Origin: Malania oleifera
Taxonomy: Eukaryota; Streptophyta; Magnoliopsida; Santalales; Ximeniaceae
Direction: 5' to 3'
Assembly: GCF_029873635.1 (NCBI RefSeq)
Contig: NC_080422.1
Span: 6,727,764-6,791,763, forward strand
Length of the DNA stretch: 64,000 nucleotides
The notes beneath the pieces are model-generated. The model saw only the letters and a list, made by a program, of their open reading frames with translations. It had not been told where the DNA came from and made no database searches. The position numbers and the translations under genes were made by a program. This document shows, one piece after another, positions 43,412-54,877 of this stretch (the first letter of the stretch is position 1; every line of letters starts with the position of its first letter).

Positions 43412-43674
43412 GAACAACAACAAACGTAAATTAGAAATCCTATACTTTTAGCTTACACACCTAACATAGTTCCCCCACTTTAACTCCCTCAACTCATTCC
43501 TAACCCCAATCCTACATTCTAGAAATACAACCCGACAATAGTTTACTCTGGTTTTCATGGAATCGTCGCCATGGAATTCCTACCTCTAGAATGTAGAACA
43601 AAACCTCAAATCATTTTCCTATACTCTGGTATTGTTTCCGCTGCACTTTAAAGTTTACAGAACCTAGCAACCTA

Positions 43675-43687
43675 GGCTCTGATACCA
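43675..43687 (-). other. Primer binding site of gypsy T
   Basis: Minus strand TGGTATCAGAGCC, three bases from the LTR; initiator Met tRNA type. Confidence 0.93.
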
Positions 43688-43690
43688 AAC

Positions 43691-45308
43691 TGTAACGACC
43701 TGCTTAATTTTCATATATTTTTTTTCAATACTATAATAAAACTAGTATAACACATCTAGCAGATCATGATCAACCTGAACCCGTGAGTACCAGGGATACA
43801 TCAGAGATATAATACGGAAGCCTAAGTAGTAAGAAATATAAAATCATATACATCCCCACGTATTATCTAACACAATACCAGAGTTGCTATATTCATTATA
43901 TACATCTCAAAATAGTCAAAAACCAGTCCTAGGGTCGTTTCCCACAAGACTATCCAACCCTACCAAAATATATACCCTTTAGAAAGGGCAGACCAGCTAT
44001 AACTATCTCAGCGGAGCTTTATCCGCTCTCCTATCAGAGGCTCCTGAAATGATCATATAATTAGGGATGAGACACCTCTCAGTAAGGAAAATAAACTAAT
44101 ACTAGTGTGTGGTAACATGAGCTTTTCTGTGATATACATATAATCATATACATAAACATAACCAGTAAAACTGTATATATATCATTTCTGGGAAAAACAT
44201 GTATAATCATAGCATAGCATAACATACAGGATTTCTTTAAGCATAATCCATCTTATACAAAAATAATAATAAGAAAACAACCCTGGTAGGTTAGCTGGTT
44301 GTTGTCATGTATTACCCCCATATGACTGGGTTGTGTGGCCCAAAGGTTGAACCTGACAATGATTAGCCGACCACTGCCAAGTCAAAAGTACAGTCTATAA
44401 GTCTGATGGGTCTGCCAGACCTGGTCTGTACACCAAGTGCATCCACACTTCTTAAAACCACATCAACTATCCGTCATCACGCTACTCCATATAGCAGCAT
44501 TAACACAATATCATGATGATCATGAACACATAGCAGTGGTTTCGTGCAAGTGCTAACTTAAACGAAGCCAACCAGGTTCTGATAACATATAACATATAAT
44601 CAAACTGTGATACATGAATATTTCATATTATTAACTGCCAAATCAATATCATTGCATCATTTTGTATATTTATATATCATAAAAATCATTATCCCGTACG
44701 CCGATATTTCATATTTTACCATAGGTCGGCCCGTACGTTGGCAAATCAGATCCATAGCTTGGCTCGTACGCCAAAAAATCATATGCATAATATTATCATG
44801 TTCCCAGAGAACAGTAATTTATCATAAATTCTACTCTTGCCACACATAATGGGTTTTACAAGTAATTAGAATATCTCATCAGTTTTAGCAGTATTTTCCA
44901 ACATAATACATATTTATATACATACATTTTTCTGAAATCAAATGCTATAAAATTATACTTTATATTTTCATAAACATCTAGCTTAGTTTATCCCCTTACC
45001 TGATTTGTGAAAAGCCCCTAAGAAAAAAAATAGTCCTGCACCCGCAGGGTTCCCCGTTCAACACCCTGAAAATGATATTCCCCATAACTAAATTTCAGTA
45101 TTTCTATGCGTACTACGTTTCCTACAACTGTCAAAAAGTCAATATTGAGTAGAAAGCCTTACCCTGGATTTGGGATGGATTCCGAACTAGCCCCACCAAC
45201 GATCCACTCCAACAGATATGTAGAGAACTTCCTCAGGAGCGTTGTGGTGGCCTTGGATCGTCGAACCGGCAAAAGATCGGCCCAAAATCCTAGAGAGAAG
45301 GAGGGAAA

Positions 45309-45350
<42 letters not shown>

Positions 45351-45672
45351 TATGCAGCCAAAATGAGCTGAAAAAATGCGTTTAGGGCTACTTATACTAT
45401 GACCTTCGTTGACTAGCCACGTCATCTCGTCGATGAGGTCGTGAAAACAATTCGTCAACAAACTCACTCATCGTCGATGAAATTCAAAAATGCCCAAAAC
45501 ATCCTCTCGGTACTTTCTCGTCGATGAATCACCACCTCATCGATGAGCCCCTCTTGTTCTCTCGTCAATGAATTTCCTATGTTCATCGATGAGGACTTGT
45601 TTAATTATTCTGTTAATTCTTTTTTTCCCCCTTCTTCCATTATTTAATTATTTAAATGTTTGGGTCACTATA
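43691..45672 (-). repeat. 5' LTR of gypsy T
   Basis: 1982 bases. On the minus strand it starts at 45672 as TATAGTGACCC (from TGTAACGACCC) and ends AGGTCGTTACA at 43691. Contains decayed TCGTCGACGA motifs (45400-45600), a GA tract, the reversed 'gggttgtgtggccc' motif and weak 'cgtacg' repeats near 44690-44780. Confidence 0.9.
45312..45347. repeat. (GA)n microsatellite in LTR T
   Basis: Eighteen GA units, at the position where the other LTRs of the family have CT tracts on the transcribed strand. Confidence 0.97.
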
Positions 45673-46239
45673 AGGCGAGTGAGAATTTTAATTATAACAA
45701 AAATTCTCCCTTCACCATTAATTCTTTCACTCACTAATCATTCTCTTCCTTTGGAAATTTTTTGTGAAAAATGAATGTTGAGAGCTTCCTATTTATAGAA
45801 AAATTTTGGAGAAAAATTGAATTTGTAAAAGTGTGGGGAGAGGGGTGAAATTATAAATTTTTTTAAATTAAGGAATGAGCATGTTTGAGTTAGATATGGG
45901 CTAGGTATGAGAAGGGGATGGGGATCATGTGAGATAAATGTGAGTGCTTGTTGACACTCCCATTTGATTAATTTTTAATTAATTAATTATTTTTTTTGAA
46001 ATCATTATTATTATCATTGTAATTATTTTTAAGCTATGTGTTAGTATTTTTTTTTTTATGAAAAAGAATTAAGTTCGAATTTCGAAAACTTATGTGGACC
46101 CCACACAACTTCGAGACCTAAGTGGGTCCTACGTAATTCCATTAGTCTTCACACAATTTTATGGGCCCTACACAGTTTTGGGACTCATGTGGACCCCACA
46201 CGGCCTCGGGACTTATGTGGGCCCCACATAGAATACCTA

Positions 46240-46273
<34 letters not shown>

Positions 46274-46572
46274 TTTCTACAAATTATGTCAGTTAAAACA
46301 TTATTTTATGTATATGTACTTATTTACATGTACAAACATTGTCTATCATATTTATCTTATGAAATTCCATTTTGATTAGGCTAACCTCCAAGGAGTAACT
46401 GAGTCGCAATGGTCTTTGAACACTCGCTAAGACAAGGTCTTTTTTAGGCATCAAACATTAAATCAATGATCCTACAGAAAAACACTTCTGTATTGATATT
46501 AATTTCATGACCATTTTTGATATTATTATTATTATTATGTTTTAATCGTATATATATTTTGAGGTCATCACA
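45673..46572 (-). repeat. 5' LTR of element O, surviving U3 part
   Basis: Matches 37020-37916 of the O 3' LTR over about 890 bases, including the ATT tracts and the 'gtcatcaca' end. The rest of this LTR is replaced by gypsy T. Confidence 0.9.
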
Positions 46573-47084
46573 TTTATGGGTTACAGTTCATCTTACAAAA
46601 GGTTTCGTTGTCTTGACCCCACCACCTCTAGACTTTATATCACTTGACATGCCCAATTTGATGAGAACCACTTCCCCTTCTAATATACTTCCTAGGCATA
46701 ACCCATGTCCTCCCTCCACATCTCCAAATTTATGGAATCCAATCTTCCACATACAAACATGCCCCTACCTTCTCCTACACCACCTTCTCGACACATTCCT
46801 CAATCCGGATCCAACCTGTGTATTATTTGTTTTGATATAGTGGATCAGTCCTTGCAAGCAGCTAATTCTCATACAAGTACATCTTTGCTGCACTCGGCCC
46901 TCCGCCCGGCTTCTCTTGAGCCTGAGCCTGTGTTGCATATCATTGCTCGCACTCCTATTGCAGCTGCCCCATTGGGCTCCCATTTTATACTCACATGAGC
47001 CAAAGCTGGTATTTTTAAGACTCACTACCTTGTGCATCTCGGCCTTGTGAAATCATCTAGCCTTCTTTTTGCTTTTCTAGCATC
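46573..47084 (+). pseudogene. Copia C integrase C-terminus and linker
   Basis: Begins at the target repeat and continues the integrase text (GYSSSYKRFRCLDPTTSRLY), followed by the low-complexity Pro/Ser-rich linker of copia elements. Confidence 0.8.
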
Positions 47085-47830
47085 GACTAAGCCAAAAAGA
47101 TTCAAATCAGCTGCTAAGAATCCTATTTGGCTTGCCGCCATGGACGAAGAAGTTCAAGCCCTACAAAATAATCGTACCTGAATTTTGGTTCCTCAACCAG
47201 CCAACACGAACATTGTGAGTTCTAAATTGGTGTTTCAAACTAAATACTTACCTGATGGATCTATCGAGCATCTTATAGCTTTTGCCAAAGGCTACACACA
47301 TGTACCTAGTCTTGACTACACTGACACCTTTAGTCCTGTCATCAAGGACACTGCTGTTCGTGTTGTTCATTCTCTTGCCGTGACAAACAAATGGCCTCTT
47401 TGCCAACTTGATGTCAAAAATGCATTCCTTAACAACCTTCTCACTGAACATGTTTATATTGAACAACCCCTAAGTATATTGACCCCTACTTTCCCACTCA
47501 TGTTTGTCAGCTAAAGAAAGCTCTCTATGGCCTAAAGCAAGCCCCTCGCGCTTGGTTTCAACATTTGATCTCATTCCTCACTCGCCTTGGTTTTTACTCA
47601 AGTTATGTAAACACATCACTCTTTGTTTTTCATAAGTAGTCTGACATGATATATTTGCTTATCTATGTTGATGACATCATTATTACAACAACTCCAAGCT
47701 TTTTGACAGTTTCACTTGCAAGCTCAATTTTGAGTTTGCTACCAAGGATTTGGGTTCTCTCAGCTACTTCCTTAGTTTTAAAGCTAGCTCCACCACTGAT
47801 GGTCTTTATATCAGTTAGTTGAAATATGCA
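47085..47830 (+). pseudogene. Copia C reverse transcriptase
   Basis: WLAAMDEEVQALQ, VSSKLVFQTKYLPDGSIE, LDYTDTFSPVIKDTAVRVV and CQLDVKNAFLNNL are in frame up to 47511. Then LKQAPRAWFQ and an intact YVDD (47664-47675) follow in another frame. Four or more stops or shifts. Typical copia RT. Confidence 0.93.
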
Positions 47831-48602
47831 CGGGACATTCTCACACGTGTTCAATTACTTGACAGCAAACCCGTCCACACCCCAAGGGTTGTTTCCTAGA
47901 AATTGTTCGCTGATGATCCTCTATTTTCGGATCCCATGCTTTACAAATCTCTCGCTGGTGCTCTACAATATCTGACTATCACACGTCTTGATATTGCGTA
48001 TGCTGTCAACTCTATCAGTCAATTTCACTATTCTCCAACTGAAGACCATTTCCTTGTTGTCAAATGTATTCTTCGGTATATTAAGGGCACTCTGCATTTT
48101 GGCCTCACTTTTCATTCATATGTTGCTCCTGGTGCTTTAGTTGTTTACTTCGATGCAAACTAGGTAGGATGCCCTAATACTCGTTGCTCTACCTCTATTT
48201 ATTATATTTATCTTGACAACAATTTGGTGTCGTAGAGTGCAAAGAAACAACCTACTATTTTTCGCTGTAGTTGTGAATCTAAGTAACGTGCCTTGGCTCT
48301 CACTGCTGCCAAAATTATTTGACTCACGCATCTCCTTCGTGATCTCAAAGTCCTTATTTCGCAGTGGCCTTTTCTACTTTGTGACAACAAGAGTGCGATC
48401 TTCTCGAGTTCCAATCCTGTTTCTCATAAGCGGTTCAAGTATGTTGAGCGAAACTACCACTTTTTTCATAAACTTATTCTCGTTGGCAAACATTGCACCC
48501 AGCATGTGCCTTCTCATTTGCAAGTTGCTGACATCTTTACAAAAAATGTGTCACGACCTCTCTTTAAATTCTTGCCATTCAAGATTCACACATTTGTTTA
48601 AA
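47831..48602 (+). pseudogene. Copia C RNase H
   Basis: YKSLAGALQYLTITRLDIAYA, HFLVVKCILRYIKGTL, YFDAN (from YSDADW), CDNKSAIF and HFFHKLI form the copia RNase H. Stops at 48161 and beyond, and frame changes, break it. Confidence 0.9.
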
Positions 48603-48610
48603 TGCTTAGC

Positions 48611-48621
48611 TTGTGAGGGGG
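48611..48621 (+). other. Polypurine tract of copia C
   Basis: 'ttgtgaggggg' directly before the LTR start TGTTGAGG. Confidence 0.8.
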
Positions 48622-48765
48622 TGTTGAGGATCATGCTGTGCATCCTCTGCCTTAGTTTTGGAGACATATTCTGTATGTACTTTCCATTTATCTATTCTTA
48701 AATTAATATGTAATTGTTACATATAATCAATCCTTAAATCAATATAAATAAACCATACTCGCCAC
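48622..48765 (+). repeat. 3' LTR of copia C
   Basis: Starts TGTTGAGGATCATG. The segment 48660-48757 matches the remnant at 23990-24120. The right end near 'cgccaca' is not secure. It lies about 170 bases upstream of the host gene start codon. Confidence 0.65.
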
Positions 48766-48937
48766 ACTTGAATCACACAGTACACTGTGAGCTCCGAGCT
48801 TCGCTTTAGTCTTTCCCACGCCAGCGACCACTGTCGACTACGAAGCCGCTGTGGACGGCGCCGAATGCTGCACCAGTAGCTCCTCGCCATCCATTCCCGC
48901 CTTATTTTGCGTATTCGAGGAACGTTTTGGTCGGGCA

Positions 48938-49364
48938 ATGGAGGTCGAACCCGACCTCGTTGATTTGAAACCTGCCGATGTCAGGAACCGGAGCGTTTCG
49001 GATATTTTTTCCTACCTCAAGTGCACGTTCCGGCCGAGAGACTTCGACATGGTTGAGCAGATCTTGGTGTCCAGAGAAGAGAAGCACAGGCGCGAGGAGG
49101 AGGAGTCTGGGGCTAGAACGAAGAAAGTCGTGAGTGATCTTCTGGTGAAGATCGAACTTATAGAGGAGCAGAATGCAGATTTGAAGAATAAGATGAAGGA
49201 CTTGGAGTCCGCGAAAGCGAGAGCTGAGGCTGAGGTTGAGGCTTGGAAGAAACGGTTCGTGGAATTAGAGGGTAGGGTTTTACTCTTGGAAGAGGATACA
49301 GCTGTGTTGATGAGGAAGGAAAATGGAGTAGAAAACAGGGGCTCTATGTGCGCCAAGGTTAAAG
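48938..49364 (+). CDS. Host coiled-coil gene, exon 1
   Basis: ATG at 48938 in 'gggcaatggaggtc', open for 142 codons to a splice donor AAAG|GTTAGT (phase 1). The protein starts MEVEPDLVDLKPADV, then a short globular part (IFSYLKCTFRPRDFDMVEQI). A strongly charged coiled coil follows, from about residue 47 to 130 (REEKHRREEEE, ADLKNKMKDLESAKARAEAE, WKKRFVELEGRVLLLEEDT). Unlike its paralogue at 5651 it has no stop. I do not recognise the family. The 3' partner is proposed at 58377, where the acceptor phase fits. Start chosen because homology with the other copy and the acidic N-terminus begin there; an upstream in-frame Met exists at 48851 in a less conserved stretch. Confidence 0.7.
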
Positions 49365-50029
49365 GTTAGTTAAATTGTGTTTTAACTTTTACCCTTATAA
49401 TTTTTTTTTAAAATTTCACTATATTGCTTTGCTCCCGTTGCTTCCCAGTCCAATATTGCATATATTGATTTTGGTGACAAGAATTCGGGTGGAATAGAGT
49501 CAGTGATCAGGCTTAATTTGAGTGGCGACTGCCGAATGGGTGAATTTTTATTGGTTTTTTGGTGAAGGGACTTGACACGCCATCCCCCAAAAGAGTGGTT
49601 GGAATTGGATTTATCTTTTCTTGGGTTAGTCCCCGTTTTTAAAGACATGAGCTTTCATGGTGGTTATGTGTAGTTTCTTCTCTGACATTTGTTTCTTAGT
49701 AGATTTTTGAGTGTGGTAATTTGTCTTACTATGATGGAAGGAGTGGCCAGTTGGAACTTCCATCCATGGTTCTCTTCTGAGAATAAACTCCTTTAAGAGT
49801 TTAAGTGAATTATTAGGATTTTTTTTCTCCTTATTTGATATTATTTTGGAGTAAAAAATTTATTTGTTCAATTCTTCAAAAATAATTGGGTTTAGAGTTT
49901 GAAATTAACATGAACAAGACTTTGACATTCAATCTGCAATAAAAAAAAAACCAATATTATTAAACTTTAATACTTACATACTCATGTCCACTTCCAAATT
50001 GGAACATAACAAAAAAGATTTTACATTAA
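49365..50029 (+). other. Host gene intron, first part
   Basis: Non-coding; matches the intron remnant at 6308-7049 in order. No other feature. Confidence 0.7.
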
Positions 50030-50743
50030 ATATTGTCATTGGCTGAATACTTCACATTGTGTGGAGGGCAGTGCAAAAATAATTGTAGTACACTAGCTTA
50101 ATAGATGAAGTAAAACCATAGGTTCACCAGACGAACAATTTCACAGTTATGAAGTAGTGAGCAATTGTGAGAGTGAACATGAGTCAAGTGATAAACATAA
50201 AGCAACAAAATTTATATTGTCTCACTTTTGTAGGTAACTATCATGGGAGGCAAGTAGGCTAAAATACGTTCCCAAGAGCTAGTGAGTTTTATAAGATTGA
50301 TGAACATGCACCTCCCCTATTCTCAATCTAGCACCAAGGAAACTTCAACGTGATCAAGGAGTCATACTTCTCTTTTTACTAAGGCATTAATCTACCAAAT
50401 GAATAAACTCTATGCCAGTATTTGTTAACCGCCAATGTGCACAATGCAAGCCATCACAAGCAAGCATAATGTCTTCAACAAGTTATGGTTGGCCATCCAT
50501 CTCGTCGATGTCTTTGTGGACTTTGGTGCTAAATACTCTTCAATTTTTTCCATGAAGATTGCATATCTTCACTCCAACTGAGTTCTTCATCTCCAAGGCC
50601 TTTCTGTTTCACTAAGAAATCATGTTGTTTTCGCCTTGATAGTGCGAACTGTCTGTCCACAAGGATCTCTTCAACTTTTTTGTTTGCCTTTGGGAGGTGT
50701 TCAATGATGCTTCGGTACTTCGGTCTGTTGCATCAGCGATGAA
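50030..50743 (-). mobile_element. Gypsy F, 3' part (chromodomain and 3' LTR)
   Basis: Minus strand from 50743: KANKKVEEILVDRQFALSRR and FLVKQKGLGDEELSW form a chromodomain like that of element A. They are followed by a divergent LTR of the A family (about 50490-50030). The element continues to the right of copia G at 56688. It lies antisense to the host gene, within its intron. Confidence 0.82.
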
Positions 50744-50748
50744 TAACT
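50744..50748. repeat. TAACT target duplication, left copy
   Basis: Matches 56683-56687 on the other side of copia G. The gypsy F frame continues across the junction when one copy is removed. Confidence 0.9.
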
Positions 50749-51344
50749 TGTTGGGAATTGGAGATTGTGGACTACAACAAATGATTAACTGTTATTAATT
50801 TAGGGAAACAGATTAGGTGCCCCATACCTTACACTTGGACTCTCAATGAAATTTCACACCCAAACTACAAACACTCGTATACACTTAAAATGCAAACACC
50901 CAAGACTCTCACTCACAAACCCATGTCTAGCACACAAGCACACTTGATTTTTTTGCTCACGTACTCTGTTCTCTTCTTGCACACAGCACACACAATTTCC
51001 TTGTGTAGGGAGCAATGGAGTCTTGAGCTCCTTATAGCAACTGAAAGTCAGTTGCTTCCAACTCAAATTTTCTGGAAATTTCCAGCGACACAGTTAGTTT
51101 GTCTTCTTTGAAATTTCCTGCAGTAGATGCTGAGCTTTCTAGAAAAATGGTGAAAGAATTCTTCAAGGAGAAAGGGGATTTTTGGAGAGAAGAAGAGCAT
51201 TCTGGAGAGAAAAAAATTCTGGGGAGAGAGAATTTCTAGGAAGTTTCAGACAGGGAGTGAGATTTGGAGAGAAATATGGAGGGAGGGAGTTTTCTGGGAA
51301 GCTTCCTGGAGAGAGAAAGAGAGAGAGTCAGTGTTCTTTGTATA
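50749..51344 (-). repeat. 3' LTR of copia G
   Basis: 596 bases, TGTTGGGAATTGG to TTTGTATA (the last CA mutated). Matches 55959-56682 apart from the insertion in the latter. Rich in GAGAGA and 'ggagagaa' repeats. Confidence 0.93.
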
Positions 51345-51353
51345 CTACCCCTC
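51345..51353 (-). other. Polypurine tract of copia G
   Basis: Minus strand GAGGGGTAG directly before the 3' LTR. Confidence 0.8.
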
Positions 51354-51399
51354 AATGATCACTTTCTCTCAATGTCTCTCTCGAAGTCACACCAAGTTG

Positions 51400-51800
51400 C
51401 CTTCTGAATCCTTCAAACTTGGCACCACTTAGTCCTTCTGTAAATAAGTCCACAACTTGGTCTTTAGCCTTAATATGCTTCGTACCAATCTCTCCTTGCT
51501 ACCTTTTCCCTTATGAAATGGAAATGCACCTCCACATGCTTAGTTCCTATGTGAAATACAATGGTCTCTGCTAGGTGTATTGCTGATTGATTGTCACAAT
51601 ATAGTTGTATAGAATAATCAATTGGTTGGTGAAGATTCTCCATAAATTGCATTAACCACATACTTCTTGTGTTTCCATTGCTTCCGCCTTGTACTCTGCC
51701 TTAGTAGTTGATAATGAATTGTTGGTTGTCTTACTGCACCGAGAGACTGCACCAGAGCGAAGATTGAACACATAGCTAATAGTCGAACGACTTGTGTCAT
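51400..51800 (-). pseudogene. Copia G RNase H
   Basis: YCDNQSAIHLAETIVFHIGTKHVEVHFHFIR (read in parts at 51500-51600) and the preceding 'SLGAVRQPT' and 'STTKAEYK' text in another frame. Typical copia RNase H end, with a frameshift near 51660. Confidence 0.9.
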
Positions 51801-51899
51801 GATCACCAATGTAATACGCATCACAATACCCTTTAATTTCACTGTTCCTCCTTTACCATATAAGATCACTTGTTTCCCTTTTAGGCCTTTACTATAAAA

Positions 51900-53010
51900 G
51901 AGCTCAAGTTGACAGCTCCTTTCCAATAGCTTGGAATTCCCCGTACTGCATCTAGTTGAGTCTTCTTTGGTTTTTCTTCATATTCCAGCTGACCGCACTT
52001 ACTGCAAATGATATATCTGGTCGTCTCATTTTGAGGTAGATCAATCCTCCCACTGTTTGCCTATAATGGTCACATCTTCCTAGTCTTTGCCTTCAATTGA
52101 GCAAAGTTTTGCATTGGCTTCCCTTGGAGTGGAAAGTGACTTGCAGTCGATCATTCTAAATTTTCGCAAAAGATCTGCAGCCTATTTTTGTTGACATAAA
52201 TTATAATCCTTCATTTGTTTGCTCTACCTCGAGACCAAGAAAATGCTTAAGTTCTTTAAGCTCCTTCATTTGGAACTGAATTGAGAGATTAGTTCTATTT
52301 TGATGTATCTCAACTTGATCATCTTCAGTGATTATCAAATCATCAACGTAGATAATCATTATTTCCAATTTTTTTTTCTTTGGGCCTTTCTAAGAAAATT
52401 TGAATCTGTTGGCGATACTGAGTAACCACTCTGTATTCGAAATTTTGTTATCTTACCTTACCATGCCCTTGGTGCTTGTTTTAACTCGTACAATGCATTC
52501 TTTAATCTACACTCATAGTCTTCATGCTCTTGAGCCCTATAAGTTGTCTCTTGTATATGGCTCTATCCAACTTTCCATGCAGGAATGCATTCTTCACATC
52601 CATTTACCAAAGCTTCCAAGATTTGTTAGTTGCAATGCAAGCAAGATACGCATAATAGTAATTTTTTGCTACTAGGCTAAATATTTTGTCATAATATAAT
52701 TCATATTTTAGAGAGAATCCTTTCTTCACATCCATTTACCAAAGCTTCCAAGATTTGTTAGTTGCAATGCAAGCAAGATACGCATAATAGTAATTTTTTG
52801 CTACTAGGCTAAATATTTTGTCATAATATAACTCGTATTTTAGAGAGAATCCTTGAGCCACTAGTTAAGCCTTATACCTTTCTATTGATTTGTCAGGTTG
52901 AGTCTTTATTTTGTAAACCCATTTGCAAGATATGGGTTTCAAATCCTTAGGTGATGGCACCAAATTCCATGTCTTCTTCTGTTTTAGTGCTTGAATTTCT
53001 TCCTCCATTG
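51900..53010 (-). pseudogene. Copia G reverse transcriptase with duplicated motif A segment
   Basis: The minus strand shows the pre-RT KTWNLVPSPKDLKPI, WVYKIKTQPDKSI and GFSLKYELYYDKIFSLVA text. The segment ending MDVKNAFLHGKLD carries the first catalytic Asp. An intact YVDD is at 52339-52350. A 132-bp segment covering VAKNYYYAYLACIATNKSW to MDVK is present twice in tandem. Stops and frameshifts elsewhere. Confidence 0.9.
52591..52854 (-). repeat. Direct tandem duplication, 2 x 132 bp, in RT
   Basis: 52591-52722 and 52723-52854 differ at only about two positions ('aattcat' against 'aactcgt'). 132 is a multiple of three. Confidence 0.96.
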
Positions 53011-53438
53011 TGTTCCTACATCCTGTTCTCTGTGTAGCGTCTTCATACGAGTTGGCTCTTGTACTCTACTTTCTTTGGTCAAAGCTGCATTTGCATATTT
53101 AGGATTTGCCTTTCATTGTCTTGTGGACCTACAAAGATGTGGTTAAGGGGCTTCTTCATCTTTTACTTCTTCTAATTGACTTGGTCAATATTCTTCAGTA
53201 ATCCTCTGATGCATTCCTGCATGCCATGGACATCTAGATTTTTTTTAGGATTTAGCTCTAGATTCTTCTCTGCCTTGATCTTCCAATAGTTCAGCTTCCT
53301 CAACTCTCTCTTGTGTTGTCTAAACATTCTCAATATAAGTTTGCTCTTGCATCTTATTTCGCAACTTTTCCTCAATTTCCTTGGTATCTAGAAGCAATAC
53401 TGGCTGTGATGACCACCATGATAATGCCTCATCAAACG

Positions 53439-54130
53439 CTACTTTCCTGGAGACATATAATGGTCGAGTGTGGGATCACAACATCTGCATCCCTTTCTTT
53501 GATTGTTATAGCCCACTAATATGCAAGGGCTTGCATTTTTTTTTGAACTTTCTAGGTAAATAATCAGGCACAAATACATAGTATGATAGTATAAACAACC
53601 AAATACTTGAAAATGACTCATCATTGGTTTGATGTTCCAAATTCTAGAAGGGTGAAGTGAATCCTAACTTTTCTTGTGGTAGCCTATTAATCACATGCAC
53701 TGTTGTCTTCATGCACCCTCCCCAAAAACGTGGTGGCACATTCTTGGCATGTAGCATATTTCTACATATTTTTGCAAGATGCTGATTCTTTCTTCTTGCT
53801 ACTCCATTTTGTTGCACTGTGTTTGGACAAGTCAATTGTCGGCATATATTACGTTCTCGAAGAAGTCTAAAAGGTCTTTTGATGTATACTCTCCCCCATT
53901 ATCTGTGTGTAGACATCGTATCTTTCGTCTTGTTTCTTTCTCCCCCATCTTCTTGAATTCCTTAAAAATTTGTTTAATACTTTTGATACATACATATATA
54001 TATTTCCAGAAAGTCAACCTATACGTGCCTAGAGAAGTCATCTATGAAGGTTATCATGTACTGAAATCCATTGATGGACTGTTGTTTTACTCCCCCAAAT
54101 ATGTTCGAGTGAATTAGTTTAAGAGACTTC
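53439..54130 (-). pseudogene. Copia G integrase
   Basis: LHTDNGGEYTSKDLLDF (second acidic residue) near 53880-53920, then TVQQNGVARRKNQHLAKICR near 53770-53830, where the Glu of NGVAERKN is replaced by Arg, a lost catalytic residue. VFGCLYYHTMY follows at 53590. Frameshifts near 53640 and 53840. Confidence 0.9.
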
Positions 54131-54877
54131 TTATATCTGAACTTTGAATCTTCGTATGGTAATTGATGTGCTTTTCCATGTTGGCATCCAGCACACACAA
54201 AATGTCTTCTTGAGCATCATCCTGGGGAAGGCCTTTGAGTATGGAATTTGTCATCATTGTCTTGAGCTTATGATAACTTACATGCCCCTTGCATGCCACA
54301 AGTGTGTTGTCGCATTCTTTCTTGTCTTATCCATGTATGCTTCTTGAGTTGACATTACGTAGATAGATCATCCTCTCATAATTGGTGTACCCACAGGCTG
54401 GAAACTCTAGTACACCTTGACATTGTTCAAGCCAAACACCACGTAATTCCCTATAACAGTGTGCTATGACTGTGATACTGATAGCATATTTTTCTTCATT
54501 CTAGGAACTTGCAATGCATCTTGCACTTGCACTCTTTGTAAGCTGAACCTTGGTACCATCATTGTCTTGCCAATATGAATTAGAGGCAGCTTAGAGTTGT
54601 TGGCAGTTACCATAACTTGCCCTCCTTTGTATTCAAAAATACTTTCTAATTTATCTCTGTCTCCAGCCATGTGATTGGAACATCCAAAATGTACTACCCA
54701 ATCATTGTTATAATTAACTAGTTTAGCACTTACCGTAATGAGTGATAATTCTTCCTCCAATTCTATAATGCAAGAAGTTACGTGCTCTTCCTTATCACTT
54801 ACCGTAATGAGTGATAATTCTTCCTGTGATTCTATAATGCTAGAAGTTACGTGCTCTTCCTTGAACTTGTCCTCCAT
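54131..54877 (-). pseudogene. Copia G protease and GAG-pre-integrase
   Basis: The protease site reads WVVHFGCSNHMAGDRDKL (about 54640-54700) with His where the catalytic Asp should be. Downstream KKNMLSVSQ and the HKLKTMM and C..C remnants belong to the pre-integrase region. A 23-residue unit (EEHVTS--I.E.EELSLITVS) is repeated just upstream. Confidence 0.9.
54727..54864 (-). repeat. Direct tandem duplication, 2 x 69 bp, before the protease
   Basis: 'cacttaccgtaatgagtgat' recurs at offset 69 (54727 and 54796). The copies differ at about eight positions; the frame is preserved. Confidence 0.95.

Larger units (their letters stand above)
39097..45672 (-). mobile_element. Tekay/Del-like gypsy element T, 5' part
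   Basis: On the minus strand: 5' LTR (45672-43691), PBS, gag with an internal duplication, zinc knuckle, protease, and the start of RT, ending abruptly at 39097. An LTR-only insertion (39374-41401) splits the protease-RT linker from RT. RNase H, integrase and the 3' LTR are missing. It is embedded in the right LTR of element O. Same LTR group as element E. Confidence 0.88.
35522..46572 (-). mobile_element. Element O: large non-autonomous LTR retrotransposon carrying a homeodomain ORF
   Basis: Flanked by TTTAT (35517-35521 and 46573-46577) inside the integrase of copia C, whose frame is continuous across the site. Left LTR (3' on the minus strand) 35522-37916. The right LTR survives as 45673-46572 and a 58-base piece at 39036-39093. 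Between them the remaining internal sequence (37917-39035) contains a polypurine tract and a homeodomain reading frame but no gag or pol. Gypsy T with its own LTR and PBS is embedded in the right LTR. The O PBS and part of its 5' interior are deleted. Confidence 0.8.
23990..48765 (+). mobile_element. Ty1/copia element C, decayed and split by nested insertions
   Basis: Copia domains on the + strand are spread over 15 kb. Gag is at 33204-34170, GAG-pre-integrase at about 34620-34900, and integrase at 34930-35521 continuing at 46573. RT is at about 47085-47830, RNase H at 47900-48600, with a polypurine tract and 3' LTR at 48611-48765. The 5' LTR remnant is recognised at 23990-24120 by its match to 48660-48760. 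It is interrupted by gypsy D, the 3' end of gypsy E, a SINE and element O. Many stops. Left and right limits are approximate. Confidence 0.8.

Noticed and set aside
43691-46572. One 2.9 kb LTR spanning 43691-46572
   Set aside because: Two different LTR ends meet at 45672/45673. The left part matches the E family (TGTAACGACC termini) and the right part matches the O LTR at 37020-37916.
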